DNA from: Acidobacteriota bacterium
Lineage (GTDB): Bacteria; Acidobacteriota; UBA890; WLXD01
DNA length: 33,542 nt
Reading direction: 5' to 3'
NCBI GenBank assembly: GCA_029263295.1
Contig: JAJCXT010000001.1
Coordinates: 1 to 33,542, forward strand
A model generated the notes under the pieces. It was not told where the DNA came from, made no database searches, and was given only the letters and a program-made list of their open reading frames with translations. Shown piece by piece: positions 1-7,673 of the stretch (its first letter is position 1; each line of letters opens with the position of its first letter). Made by a program: the position numbers and the translations under genes.

Positions 1-273
1 GCTGCTCGACAGCACCAGGTCATACTCCCTCAGATCGAGCCCGCGCACCGCGAGGGGAAATAGCGGCAGATACCAGCGGTAAGCGTGGCGTGCCGGGAAC
101 TCCTGGATGAATGATGTGCGGATCTCGTGCCGCTCCAGAGCCTCGCTGACAGCACCGGGCTCGTGCACGAGGGTGTAGATCGGTGCCTCCGGAAATAGCG
201 CGGCGAACCGCTCCAGGACCTTCTCGCCGCCGCGCATGCCGGTCAGCCAATCGTGAACGAGGGCGACTCTCAT
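1..273 (-). CDS. Glycosyltransferase family 4 protein, N-terminal part (cut by window edge)
   Basis: Only the first 91 codons lie in the window; the gene runs off the left edge. The protein opens with MRVALVHDWLTG followed by RGGEKVLE, the usual N-terminal signature of GT4 (GT-B fold) sugar transferases in polysaccharide clusters, where a glycine-rich loop after the first beta strand forms the acceptor side. The donor-binding C-terminal domain is not visible, so the sugar cannot be inferred. The ATG (complement of 271-273) overlaps the TGA of the upstream glycosyltransferase gene as ATGA, so it is the fifth and last visible cistron of a coupled operon. The protein is expected to be cytoplasmic or membrane-associated, adding a sugar to a lipid-linked glycan. 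Family is well supported; specificity is unknown. Confidence 0.85.
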   Translation of the reverse strand, partial: MRVALVHDWLTGMRGGEKVLERFAALFPEAPIYTLVHEPGAVSEALERHEIRTSFIQEFPARHAYRWYLPLFPLAVRGLDLREYDLVLSSS

Positions 274-1358
274 GCGGATCTCCGTGTCGCGGCGAGGTAG
301 CTCGCACAAGTTCTCTTGGCGCACTGTTCCCAGGTGAAGCCCAGCGCGCGGCCCTTTCCCTTAACGACCAGTTCCGTGGCGGTCGACGGGTTGCCAAGTA
401 CCGCGGCGAGGCCGCTTGCCAGAGCGTCGACGTCGTCGGCCGGAACCAGTAGCGCGGCGTTGCCAACGACCTCCGGTATGGCCCCTGCCGCGGCGGCAAC
501 GACCGGCACTCCGGCGGCCATGGCTTCGAGTGCCGGCAGGCCGAACCCCTCGTAGCGTGATGGCATGCAGAACACGCTGGCGTCGCTGTAGAGCGACCGG
601 AGTTGCTCGTTCGTCACGTGCCCAGGCACGCTGATGCGCTCGCTGAACGGGTGTTCGGTCACCTGGCTGGCAATGGTCCCCGAGCCGACCAGCGTCAGTC
701 CGAGCGTCGCGTCGTCTTTTGCCAGCTTCGCGAATGCGTCGAGCAGGAGGTCAAGACCCTTGTGTGGCTTCGGGTTGCCTACCCAGAGTATCTCCGCGGA
801 GCCGCTGGGTTCGGCGGAGTCGGGGGCCTGCGACCAGAAACGCGAGACGCCGTTGTGAATCACGTCGATCGGTACGTCGTCCCCGGCGAGCAGATCGATG
901 ATGTCGCCGCGTGTCGCTTCGGTCACCGCGATGACTCGTTCGGCAACGCGCGGAACGCGACGCAACAACATGCGGGCGTAGCGAGAGCTCAGCGCCCGAG
1001 GGAACACGCCCATCGGCCTCGGCATGTACTCGGGGAATCGCATGTGGATGCAGTCGTGGATCGTGACAACGAGCGGAATGTCGAGGCCGATTGGTGTCAC
1101 GTAATGGGGGCAGTGGAAGACGTCAGCGTCGGCGTCTCGGGCGGCAGCTGACAGCGCGATGATGTCCGCGGGCCCGTAGCCACGTCCCGAGCACGGGACG
1201 AACGACACGTTGTCACGCACCAAGTCTGCGGCCGATGGGGGGCCCAGGATCGTGAAGTGCCACGCGGTCCGCGCCCGACTGGCCGCCCCGATGAGACCGC
1301 GTATGTACGTTCCGATTCCGTAGTCGTCGATCTTGCGAGCATCTACTGCGACTCTCAT
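270..1358 (-). CDS. Glycosyltransferase family 4 protein
   Basis: This 362-aa protein has the two-domain GT-B layout of GT4 enzymes. The N-terminus MRVAVDARKI with a following GIGTYIRGL loop is the usual start. HCPHYVTP and VTIHDCIHM mark the acceptor domain. The C-terminal half carries a nucleotide-sugar site, with a GNPKPHKGLDLLL strand-loop and the E-x7-E motif in PSRYEGFGLPALEAMA. The length matches mannosyl- and rhamnosyltransferase-type family members (about 350-380 aa). The ATG overlaps the stop of the GT2 gene upstream as ATGA, and its own TGA overlaps the next ATG the same way. It probably extends an O-antigen or exopolysaccharide repeat unit at the inner face of the membrane. Donor and linkage cannot be read from sequence. 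Confidence 0.9.
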   Translation of the reverse strand: MRVAVDARKIDDYGIGTYIRGLIGAASRARTAWHFTILGPPSAADLVRDNVSFVPCSGRGYGPADIIALSAAARDADADVFHCPHYVTPIGLDIPLVVTIHDCIHMRFPEYMPRPMGVFPRALSSRYARMLLRRVPRVAERVIAVTEATRGDIIDLLAGDDVPIDVIHNGVSRFWSQAPDSAEPSGSAEILWVGNPKPHKGLDLLLDAFAKLAKDDATLGLTLVGSGTIASQVTEHPFSERISVPGHVTNEQLRSLYSDASVFCMPSRYEGFGLPALEAMAAGVPVVAAAAGAIPEVVGNAALLVPADDVDALASGLAAVLGNPSTATELVVKGKGRALGFTWEQCAKRTCASYLAATRRSA

Positions 1359-2251
1359 CGGCTAGCTGCCACTAGTGGCAGTCGGCCGCTGCGGAGCCAA
1401 TCCCAGATCGCGCGATCGCTGTCGTCGCCACGCAGCCTGCCCAGTCCGTACCTTGCCTCCAGGTACAGCCGTAGGATTACACGGCTGAGGCGTCCGCGGT
1501 GTTTGGCGTAAAAGGCGACCTGGCTGGCTCGGTACGCTAGCGCTGCCGGTGCGGGATTCGACGTCCCGGAGCCGCCGCGCAAGTGGCGCGCTGTGGCACC
1601 GGCTACGTAGCGCAGCCGCCAGCCAGCCTGACCCAGCCGGCGGCAGAGATCCACGTCCTCGGCGTACAGGAAGAAGCGTTCGTCGAGCCCCGCGATCTGC
1701 TCGTACGCCTCGCGCCGCAGCAGCAAACAGGCTGCGGTAAGCGAAGCGGTGTCCCGGTCGATCGCGTACTGACGCCGCAGGCGTGGCCCGAAGAGCCAAC
1801 CCCGCGCTCCGCCCATCACCCCGGCGATTTTGAACCATGCCTCGTTCCACAGGGACATCGTACGCCCGGTCGACAACTCCAGTTCGCCGTCTTCGCCGAG
1901 GATTCTCGGGCCCACCGCGGCGAGGCTGGAGTCCCGGTCGAGTGCCGCCTTGAGAACATCGAGGGTTGCCGTGTCTACAGTGGCGTCGCTGTTGAGCAGG
2001 AGCACTAGCGGCGCCGATCCACACGCTACTCCACGATTGACGGCGGCGGCGAAGCCGACGTTCGTGTCGTTCAGGAGCATGGTGGCCTTCGGGTAGAGCT
2101 CGGACACTACCGCGACGCTGTCGTCCGATGAGGCGTTGTCGACGACGACGACGCGGGTGGCGCGCTCCGATGCCTGCAGGCTGGCAAGGCAGCGGGTCAG
2201 CAGGTCCTGCCGGTTGTAGCTGACGACAACCACATCTATCGGGGCGGTCAT
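1355..2251 (-). CDS. Glycosyltransferase family 2 protein (rhamnosyltransferase-like)
   Basis: This is a 298-aa GT-A fold transferase and the only GT2 in the operon. It starts MTAPIDVVVVSYNR, followed by the VVVDNASSDDS nucleotide-binding segment, the NVGFAAAVNRG motif and a metal-binding LLLNSDA in the DxD position. Further on, FFLYAEDVDLCRRL is the ED-containing acceptor/catalytic-base motif seen in rhamnosyltransferase-like GT2 enzymes. An in-frame opening further upstream exists, but I chose the ATG at 2251. It has AGGAG just upstream, begins directly with the conserved first strand, and forms an ATGA overlap with the preceding gene. Role: transfer of a sugar, plausibly a deoxyhexose, to a growing polysaccharide. 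Family call is firm; substrate is inference. Confidence 0.88.
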   Translation of the reverse strand: MTAPIDVVVVSYNRQDLLTRCLASLQASERATRVVVVDNASSDDSVAVVSELYPKATMLLNDTNVGFAAAVNRGVACGSAPLVLLLNSDATVDTATLDVLKAALDRDSSLAAVGPRILGEDGELELSTGRTMSLWNEAWFKIAGVMGGARGWLFGPRLRRQYAIDRDTASLTAACLLLRREAYEQIAGLDERFFLYAEDVDLCRRLGQAGWRLRYVAGATARHLRGGSGTSNPAPAALAYRASQVAFYAKHRGRLSRVILRLYLEARYGLGRLRGDDSDRAIWDWLRSGRLPLVAASR

Positions 2252-3333
2252 ACTGCTCCTTCCAGCTGCTCGAGGATTCGAGCGCGAACGGCCGCGGCCG
2301 TTGGCTCCCAGCTTTGCGCCTGGGCCCACGCAGCTCCTGCGGCATCGCCTGCTCCGGTCGAATCGAGTGCCGTGCCGAGAGCCGCGATCCAGGCGTCGTC
2401 GTCCTCGTGGGGGACGAGGATGGCGTGCGCGTCGAATACCTCAACCAGTGCCGCGGACCGAGAACCGACCACGGTGGCCCCACAGGCGAGCGCCTCGAGA
2501 ACCGGCAGGCCGAAGCCTTCGTAGGTAGAAGGGTAGGCTACGACGCCGCAGGCGGCGTACAGGGAGGGGAGGTCTAGATCGGGGACGTATCCGAGTCGCA
2601 TGACCTGACCGTTGTCGCCCTCAGCCCCAGTGCGGGCGTGGGCGTGGCCGGCGATTGCGAGCCGTGTGCCAGGGACCGCGCGGGCAACTGCACGGACGCG
2701 TTGGGCGAGGGAATCGACGCCGCGCCGTTGGAAGCCGGAGCCGACGAAGAGAACCGTCTTCGAGTCAACTCCGTACTTCGCACCCACAGCGCTGACCGCC
2801 TCCTCGCCAGGCGGAGAGAAACCGCTCGTCAGACCCCACGGCGACACGAGACACCGATCGGGAGCGATGCCGAGGTAATGCTGGGCCTCAGCGGCCGCGA
2901 ACTGGCTTCCCATGAACAGGAACGCGGCCCGGCTGGCCGCGTTGCGGGCATTCCAGCGACGGCGAGCGCCTTCGCGCCAGCTGAAGTTGTCGCGGAGTGC
3001 GAACGGGGCGCAGTCGTGCATGCAAACGGCGGTGGGGATGGCGGCCATGCGCGGCATGCCGTACCCGGGCGCGAGTAGAGCATCAGCCCCGCAGGCGGTG
3101 ACAGCGCGAGGCAGCACGAGTTGTTCCCAGAGCGCCCCTGGCATCCAGGCGCCGGAGTACACGACCTGAGAACAGAGTGAAGGGCGGCCCGCCAGGTCGG
3201 GTGTAAGCCCGACGGGTCGGCGTGAGATCAACACCAGTTCGTCGATGGGCCATGCCTCGAGGAGTCCCTGCACGACGCGCCCAACGCCGGTTGGTCGCGT
3301 CTCCAGTTCACGGGCATCGACGGCGAGTCTCAT
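2248..3333 (-). CDS. Glycosyltransferase family 4 protein
   Basis: This 361-aa GT4 protein begins MRLAVDARELETRPTGVGRV, a near copy of the openings of its operon neighbours, and contains CMHDCAPF in the acceptor domain. The donor domain shows VLFVGSGFQRRGVDSL and then the family E-x7-E motif in PSTYEGFGLPVLEALA. GSGFQRRG is shorter and less typical than the GxxxxRKG loop common in the family, so donor binding may differ in detail. The ATG at 3333 starts at the conserved strand and makes an ATGA overlap with the upstream stop; a longer in-frame opening to 3384 would run into the preceding gene and is rejected. It acts in the same surface-glycan pathway as the neighbouring transferases. Confidence 0.88.
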   Translation of the reverse strand: MRLAVDARELETRPTGVGRVVQGLLEAWPIDELVLISRRPVGLTPDLAGRPSLCSQVVYSGAWMPGALWEQLVLPRAVTACGADALLAPGYGMPRMAAIPTAVCMHDCAPFALRDNFSWREGARRRWNARNAASRAAFLFMGSQFAAAEAQHYLGIAPDRCLVSPWGLTSGFSPPGEEAVSAVGAKYGVDSKTVLFVGSGFQRRGVDSLAQRVRAVARAVPGTRLAIAGHAHARTGAEGDNGQVMRLGYVPDLDLPSLYAACGVVAYPSTYEGFGLPVLEALACGATVVGSRSAALVEVFDAHAILVPHEDDDAWIAALGTALDSTGAGDAAGAAWAQAQSWEPTAAAVRARILEQLEGAV

Positions 3334-4445
3334 TTCGTCAGCTGCTCGTACAGGTCGAAGGTCAAGGCGGCGGTCCGGTCCCATGTGTAAGTGGCGGCGC
3401 GCTCACGCCCGAGCCTGACGAAATCGGCTCGACGCGTCGAGTCCTCGAGCAGGCCAGCGCAGGCGGCGGAGAGCCCCTCCGCGTCTCCCACATCGAACCA
3501 CTCGGCGGCGTCGCCGAGCACCTCCGGCAGCGCTCCAGCGCGCGCCGCGACAACGGGAGTATCGCAGGCCATCGCTTCCACCGCGGTGAGACCGAAGCCT
3601 TCCCAGCGCGAAGGTAGCAACAGGATTTCCGCGGCGCTGTACAGGGCGGCGAGGCGGTCCGCGGGTTGGTGGTCGAGGAGACGAATACGCGAAGTCAGGG
3701 CAGCAGGAGCCTGTGACCATGTATCGGCCCAACCCGCTCCGTCAGGGCCGACGAGTACGAGATCGAGGTCCGGGAACTGATCGAGCAGCGCGGCGAAACC
3801 GGCGAGCAGTGTGGGCAGGTCTTTGCGAGGCTCGCGGCGCCCGGCAAAGAGCACGAAGGGGCGTTCGATACCAAGCTGGGTTTGCAGCACGTTGGATGCG
3901 TCAGGCACGGGCCGAAAGATGTCCGCAACTCCGTTGTAGGTCACATGCACCCTGTCTGCCGGAAGGCCGATGAACTCCTGTAGCTCAGCCCGCGTCGTCT
4001 CGGATACGGCGACCACGGCATCAGCTCGGCCGATTGCGTCGCGCATGAGGGGAACGTAGTCGCGGCGGACCACACCGCTTACGTCACTCGGATGACGAAG
4101 GAAGTAGCAATCGTGCACCGTGACTACGGTGCGCGCGTGACGCGATGGCAGCAGAAGCGGGGAAGGGGAATGCGTCACATCCACCTTGCCGGCCCAGCGC
4201 TCCACGGGCGGCCACTCGCGACGATGCCACAGCCAGTCGAGGAGGCGTACGGGGACCCTGGCGTCCAGTGGACGGACTTCGGCCAGTTCCGCGTCGAGGC
4301 TCAGGCGATCGCGCCATGAGGCGGAAAAAGCGCTGTACTCCGCCTCAGGATGGCAACGCACCAACCCGGCAAGGAGCCCGCGAACGTAGGTGCCGACGCC
4401 GGTACCCTCGCGGAGGGCCGGGCGGTAGTCGATACAGACGTGCAT
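3330..4445 (-). CDS. Glycosyltransferase family 4 protein, first gene of the operon
   Basis: This 371-aa GT4 enzyme begins MHVCIDYRPALREGTGVGTY. Recognisable segments are THSPSPLLLP and VTVHDCYFLRHP in the acceptor domain, VVAVSETTRAEL before the hinge, VLFAGRREPRKDLPTLL in the donor domain, and the E-x7-E motif in PSRWEGFGLTAVEAMA. This is the mannosyltransferase/rhamnosyltransferase-like branch with a canonical RKDL loop. It is the first cistron of the minus-strand operon and divergent from the homocysteine methyltransferase gene, with 179 nt between start codons. No strong Shine-Dalgarno is visible before the ATG. An extended -10-like element lies about 50 nt upstream. Function within polysaccharide assembly is inferred from family and context. 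Confidence 0.88.
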   Translation of the reverse strand: MHVCIDYRPALREGTGVGTYVRGLLAGLVRCHPEAEYSAFSASWRDRLSLDAELAEVRPLDARVPVRLLDWLWHRREWPPVERWAGKVDVTHSPSPLLLPSRHARTVVTVHDCYFLRHPSDVSGVVRRDYVPLMRDAIGRADAVVAVSETTRAELQEFIGLPADRVHVTYNGVADIFRPVPDASNVLQTQLGIERPFVLFAGRREPRKDLPTLLAGFAALLDQFPDLDLVLVGPDGAGWADTWSQAPAALTSRIRLLDHQPADRLAALYSAAEILLLPSRWEGFGLTAVEAMACDTPVVAARAGALPEVLGDAAEWFDVGDAEGLSAACAGLLEDSTRRADFVRLGRERAATYTWDRTAALTFDLYEQLTK

Positions 4446-4497
4446 CCGTAAGGCGCAAGAGGAGTGCCGTACCGGAGGCTGGTATGGCGTAGAGGCG

Positions 4498-4506
4498 ATG
4501 GTAGCA
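4498..4506 (-). promoter_or_regulatory. Possible extended -10 element for the glycosyltransferase operon
   Basis: On the minus strand the sequence reads TGCTACCAT, an extended -10 (TG-n-TAnnnT). It would place the transcript start near 4491, giving a leader of about 45 nt to the ATG at 4445. No convincing -35 lies 16-18 nt upstream. The rest of the 179-nt divergent region (4446-4624) shows no riboswitch-like or repeated structure that I can recognise. Confidence 0.35.
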
Positions 4507-4624
4507 CGGTGTGAGCTGCGAACGACCCCATTCAGAGGGCCCTGAGAAGGTCGCGATCAGGTACTCTACGGCGAGCCGAACGGTGGACAGAGAACCTGTC
4601 AGCGGCGGCCTTCCGGACCGGAGT

Positions 4625-6484
4625 ATGCGCAGAACGCCTCCCTTCAGCGAACGCCTCGAGCGCGGGATTATTCTCAGTGACGGCGCGATCGGTACCTACC
4701 TGCATGAGCGAGGGGTGCCGATGGATCGTTGTTTTGCGGAGCTGTGCCTGACGGATGGTGCCGCGATCGAGGCGGTCCATCGAGAATACGCCGACGCTGG
4801 CGCAGAGATCCTCACCACGAATTCGTACGGTGCGAACCGGCTGCAGCTCGATCGGCAGGGGCTGGCTGGCGACCTGCGACGCATCAATATTGCCTCGGCC
4901 CGGCTCGCGCGACAGGCGAGCGAGCGTCGCTGCTACGTCGCAGGATCAGTCGGGCCTCTCGGCGCCGCGATGGTGCCGCTCGGCCGGGTAGACCGCGAGG
5001 AAGCGCTGACGATCTTCCGCGAGCAGGTGGAAGCCTTGGCTGAAGGGGGAGTCGATCTCATCGTCATCGAGACGATTTCCGATCTCGAGGAGTTCGATGT
5101 GGCGTTGCTGGCCGCGCGCGAGGCGTGCGACCTACCAGTGGTGATCCACAAGACCTTCACGGAGGACGGTCGGACACTCATGGGCGAGTTGCCGCACGAG
5201 GTCGTTGCGCGTGCCGCGGCCGCCGGAGCAACCGCGGTGGGAGCCAACTGCACGGTGGGTCCGCAACGAATGGTCGATATCGTCGAGCGGATGGCGGAAC
5301 GCTCCGAGATCCCGCTGTCCGCCATGCCCACGGCTGGCTTGCCGCGCTTGGTAGACGGCCAAGTGCGGTATCACGCTGAGCCGGATTACATGGGCCACTA
5401 CGCACGGCGCATCGCGGAGGCCGGGGCGACGATCGTCGGCGCATGTTGCGGTTCGACGCCGGCTCACATCGCAGCGATGGCAAGGGAGCTGTCCACGGTC
5501 GTGTCGTCGCCACGCCGCGCGATCGTGGCGGTCACTGAGGATGTTGATAAGGGCACGGAGCCACTTCCCGCCGCGGAGCGGTCGCGACTGGCCGGCCGCC
5601 TGGGAAAGGAGTTCATCGCCGCGGTGGACATTGAACTTCCGCGCGGTCATGACCTGGCGGAAGTGATGAGTTATGCCACGCAGTTGCGCGACATGGGAGT
5701 GAACACGCTCATGTTGTCCGACGCGCTGCGGGCACGCCTCTTTGTGCACCCACTCGTGGTTGCGTACCGCTTGCAGGAAGACCTCGGCATGGAGTGTGTC
5801 CTGCCGTATCACACGCGCGACAAGAACGTCCTTGGCATCCAGTCAGACCTGCTGGCGGCACACGTGCTCGGGGTACGGAACTTATTCGTCTCGTTGAGCG
5901 ATCCAGCCAATCTGGGCGACTATCCCAACACCCGGACGCTCAGCGACCTCGGGGCCAACGGGTTGGTGCGTATTCTGGCCGCCATGAACAGGGGCCTCGA
6001 CTTGGCCGAGAACACGATTGGAAGCCCGACGGCTTTCGTGCCACTGGTCGGCGGCGATCCCAACGCCGAAGATCTGGCGGCGGAGGCGGCCCGTATCCAC
6101 CTGGAGCTGGAGTCTGGCGCGTTGGGCGTGGTCACGCCCCCGCAGTTCGACGTCGGCTGCGTGGAGCGGTTCTGTGCTCACCTCGGTGTAGAGGTCCCTG
6201 TCGTCGTCGGGGTGCTGCCGCTGCGCTCGCCTGATCATGCTGACTACCTGCACAACGAGGTTCCCGGGATCAGCGTGCCGGAGGATGTGCGAGGACGGCT
6301 CAGGAAGAGCGACGATCCGCCGCGCGAGGGTTTGGCGATGGCACGCGAGCTACTGCGCTCACTTCCCGATCTGGTCGCGGGCACGCATGTGGTGCCCCCG
6401 TATCGCATGCGCGACCGGGCGTTCGACGCGCTCGAGGCGATGGGCCTTTGCGATGTGCTGAGCGTGGGCCCGCGTGCGCTCTGA
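4625..6484 (+). CDS. Bifunctional homocysteine S-methyltransferase / methylenetetrahydrofolate reductase
   Basis: This 619-aa two-domain protein makes and uses methyl groups for methionine. The N-terminal half (about residues 10-300) is a zinc homocysteine S-methyltransferase: SDGAIGTYLHERG at the start, GANCTVGP with Cys209, and GACCGSTP with Cys274/Cys275 give the three expected zinc thiolates. From about residue 330 (AAVDIELPRG, with the family glutamate) the chain is a FAD-dependent MTHFR barrel, including LGIQSDLLAAHVLG and a SDPANLGDYP segment. This fusion is a known arrangement that couples 5-methyl-THF production to homocysteine methylation without cobalamin-dependent MetH. I chose the ATG at 4625, with GGACCGGAG upstream; an in-frame extension to 4511 adds 38 non-conserved residues. 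The end overlaps lpxB by 11 nt. Confidence 0.92.
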   Translation: MRRTPPFSERLERGIILSDGAIGTYLHERGVPMDRCFAELCLTDGAAIEAVHREYADAGAEILTTNSYGANRLQLDRQGLAGDLRRINIASARLARQASERRCYVAGSVGPLGAAMVPLGRVDREEALTIFREQVEALAEGGVDLIVIETISDLEEFDVALLAAREACDLPVVIHKTFTEDGRTLMGELPHEVVARAAAAGATAVGANCTVGPQRMVDIVERMAERSEIPLSAMPTAGLPRLVDGQVRYHAEPDYMGHYARRIAEAGATIVGACCGSTPAHIAAMARELSTVVSSPRRAIVAVTEDVDKGTEPLPAAERSRLAGRLGKEFIAAVDIELPRGHDLAEVMSYATQLRDMGVNTLMLSDALRARLFVHPLVVAYRLQEDLGMECVLPYHTRDKNVLGIQSDLLAAHVLGVRNLFVSLSDPANLGDYPNTRTLSDLGANGLVRILAAMNRGLDLAENTIGSPTAFVPLVGGDPNAEDLAAEAARIHLELESGALGVVTPPQFDVGCVERFCAHLGVEVPVVVGVLPLRSPDHADYLHNEVPGISVPEDVRGRLRKSDDPPREGLAMARELLRSLPDLVAGTHVVPPYRMRDRAFDALEAMGLCDVLSVGPRAL

Positions 6485-7673
6485 AGTGGGCGAAGGCCAG
6501 CCGCAGGAACTCCTAGTGGTCGCCGGAGAGGCGTCTGGTGACGCACATGCCGCGGCGTTGATCCGCGAGTTGGGAGCGCGCGCCCCGGCGTTGCGGACGG
6601 TGGGTGTCGGCGGAGACCTGATGCAGGCTGCCGGCACCGAGTTGCTCTACCACTATCGCGGGCTGGCGGTTGTTGGCATTACCGAGGTGCTGGCGCACCT
6701 GGGTGACATCCGCCGCGCGATGAACGGCGTCCTGGAAGCGGTAGCTGCGCGTCCGATCTCGGCCGTGGTCCTGGTGGACTATCCCGACTTCAACATGACC
6801 CTGGCGCGCCGGCTTCGTCGTCACCACCCCGAGGTGCCGATCGTCTACTACATCAGTCCTCAGGTCTGGGCATGGCGCCCTGGCCGCGTGCACAAGTTGG
6901 CGCGGCTCGTCGATCGGATGCTGGTGATCTTGCCGTTCGAGGCCGAGTTGTACGCGGAGGCGGGAGTAGCAGTGGATTTCGTGGGACACCCGCTGCTGGA
7001 CGAGCCCGAGGTGCATGAGTCCCGCGAGGCGTTCGCGACTCGTAACGGTCTGGACGCGGCGTTGCCGTGGCTGGGGATGTTGCCGGGAAGCCGTACGAGA
7101 GAGGTGGAAAGACTGCTGGGGCCCATGCTGGGCGCGGCGGAGCGCTTTCTCGCGGACCATAGCTACGAAGCCGTGATTCCACGCGCGAGGGGTCTGGACG
7201 GCGGGTTGTTCACAGCGGCCGTGGAGCAACTCGATCCTTCGATCCGGCAGCGTGTCCATCTGGTGGATGACGATTACCACGGACTGCTGCCGCATCTGCG
7301 TGCGGCGATGGTCTGCTCGGGTACGGCCACCCTGGAAACAGCACTCGCGGACACGCCCGAAGTGGTCGTTTACAGGACATCCTGGCTCACCTACAATCTC
7401 GGAAAATTACTCGTGCGCATCTCCGATATCGCGTTGGTCAACGTGGTCGGGGGGCGGCGAGGAGTGCCAGAATTACTTCAAGGCGACGTCACTCCAGCGA
7501 ATATCGTGCGGTACCTCGGGCCGCTTGCGGAGGATGGTGCCGCGCGCACTGAGTGCCTGCGGTTCTTGCGTGAGGTGCGCGGAAAGCTCGGTGGGCCTGG
7601 CGCCTCGGCTCGCGCGGCGGACGCTGTTCTTGAAGTGCTCGTCGCTCGCCCGAACGGACAGATCTCTCGATGA
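6474..7673 (+). CDS. lpxB: Lipid-A-disaccharide synthase
   Basis: LpxB is a GT19 glycosyltransferase joining UDP-2,3-diacylglucosamine and lipid X into the lipid A disaccharide at the inner membrane. The 399-aa product shows the family signatures in order: VVAGEASGDAHAAALI near the N-terminus, VDYPDFNMTLARRL, the diagnostic YYISPQVWAWRPGR, ILPFEAELY, DFVGHPLLD, LPGSRTREVERLLP-like segment at the start of the donor domain, and VCSGTATLETAL. Length is typical (about 380-400). The GTG at 6474 overlaps the MTHFR end by 11 nt; an in-frame GTG at 6486, 1 nt after that stop, is an equally possible start and would remove four residues. The TGA overlaps the next ATG as ATGA. This gene is the main evidence for a lipid A outer membrane. 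Confidence 0.95.
   Translation: MRSEVGEGQPQELLVVAGEASGDAHAAALIRELGARAPALRTVGVGGDLMQAAGTELLYHYRGLAVVGITEVLAHLGDIRRAMNGVLEAVAARPISAVVLVDYPDFNMTLARRLRRHHPEVPIVYYISPQVWAWRPGRVHKLARLVDRMLVILPFEAELYAEAGVAVDFVGHPLLDEPEVHESREAFATRNGLDAALPWLGMLPGSRTREVERLLGPMLGAAERFLADHSYEAVIPRARGLDGGLFTAAVEQLDPSIRQRVHLVDDDYHGLLPHLRAAMVCSGTATLETALADTPEVVVYRTSWLTYNLGKLLVRISDIALVNVVGGRRGVPELLQGDVTPANIVRYLGPLAEDGAARTECLRFLREVRGKLGGPGASARAADAVLEVLVARPNGQISR

Noticed and set aside
4446-4624. Possible SAM or cobalamin riboswitch before the homocysteine methyltransferase gene
   Set aside because: The 179-nt region lacks a recognisable riboswitch core or a terminator hairpin with a T-run; only a weak promoter-like element for the opposite strand is visible.
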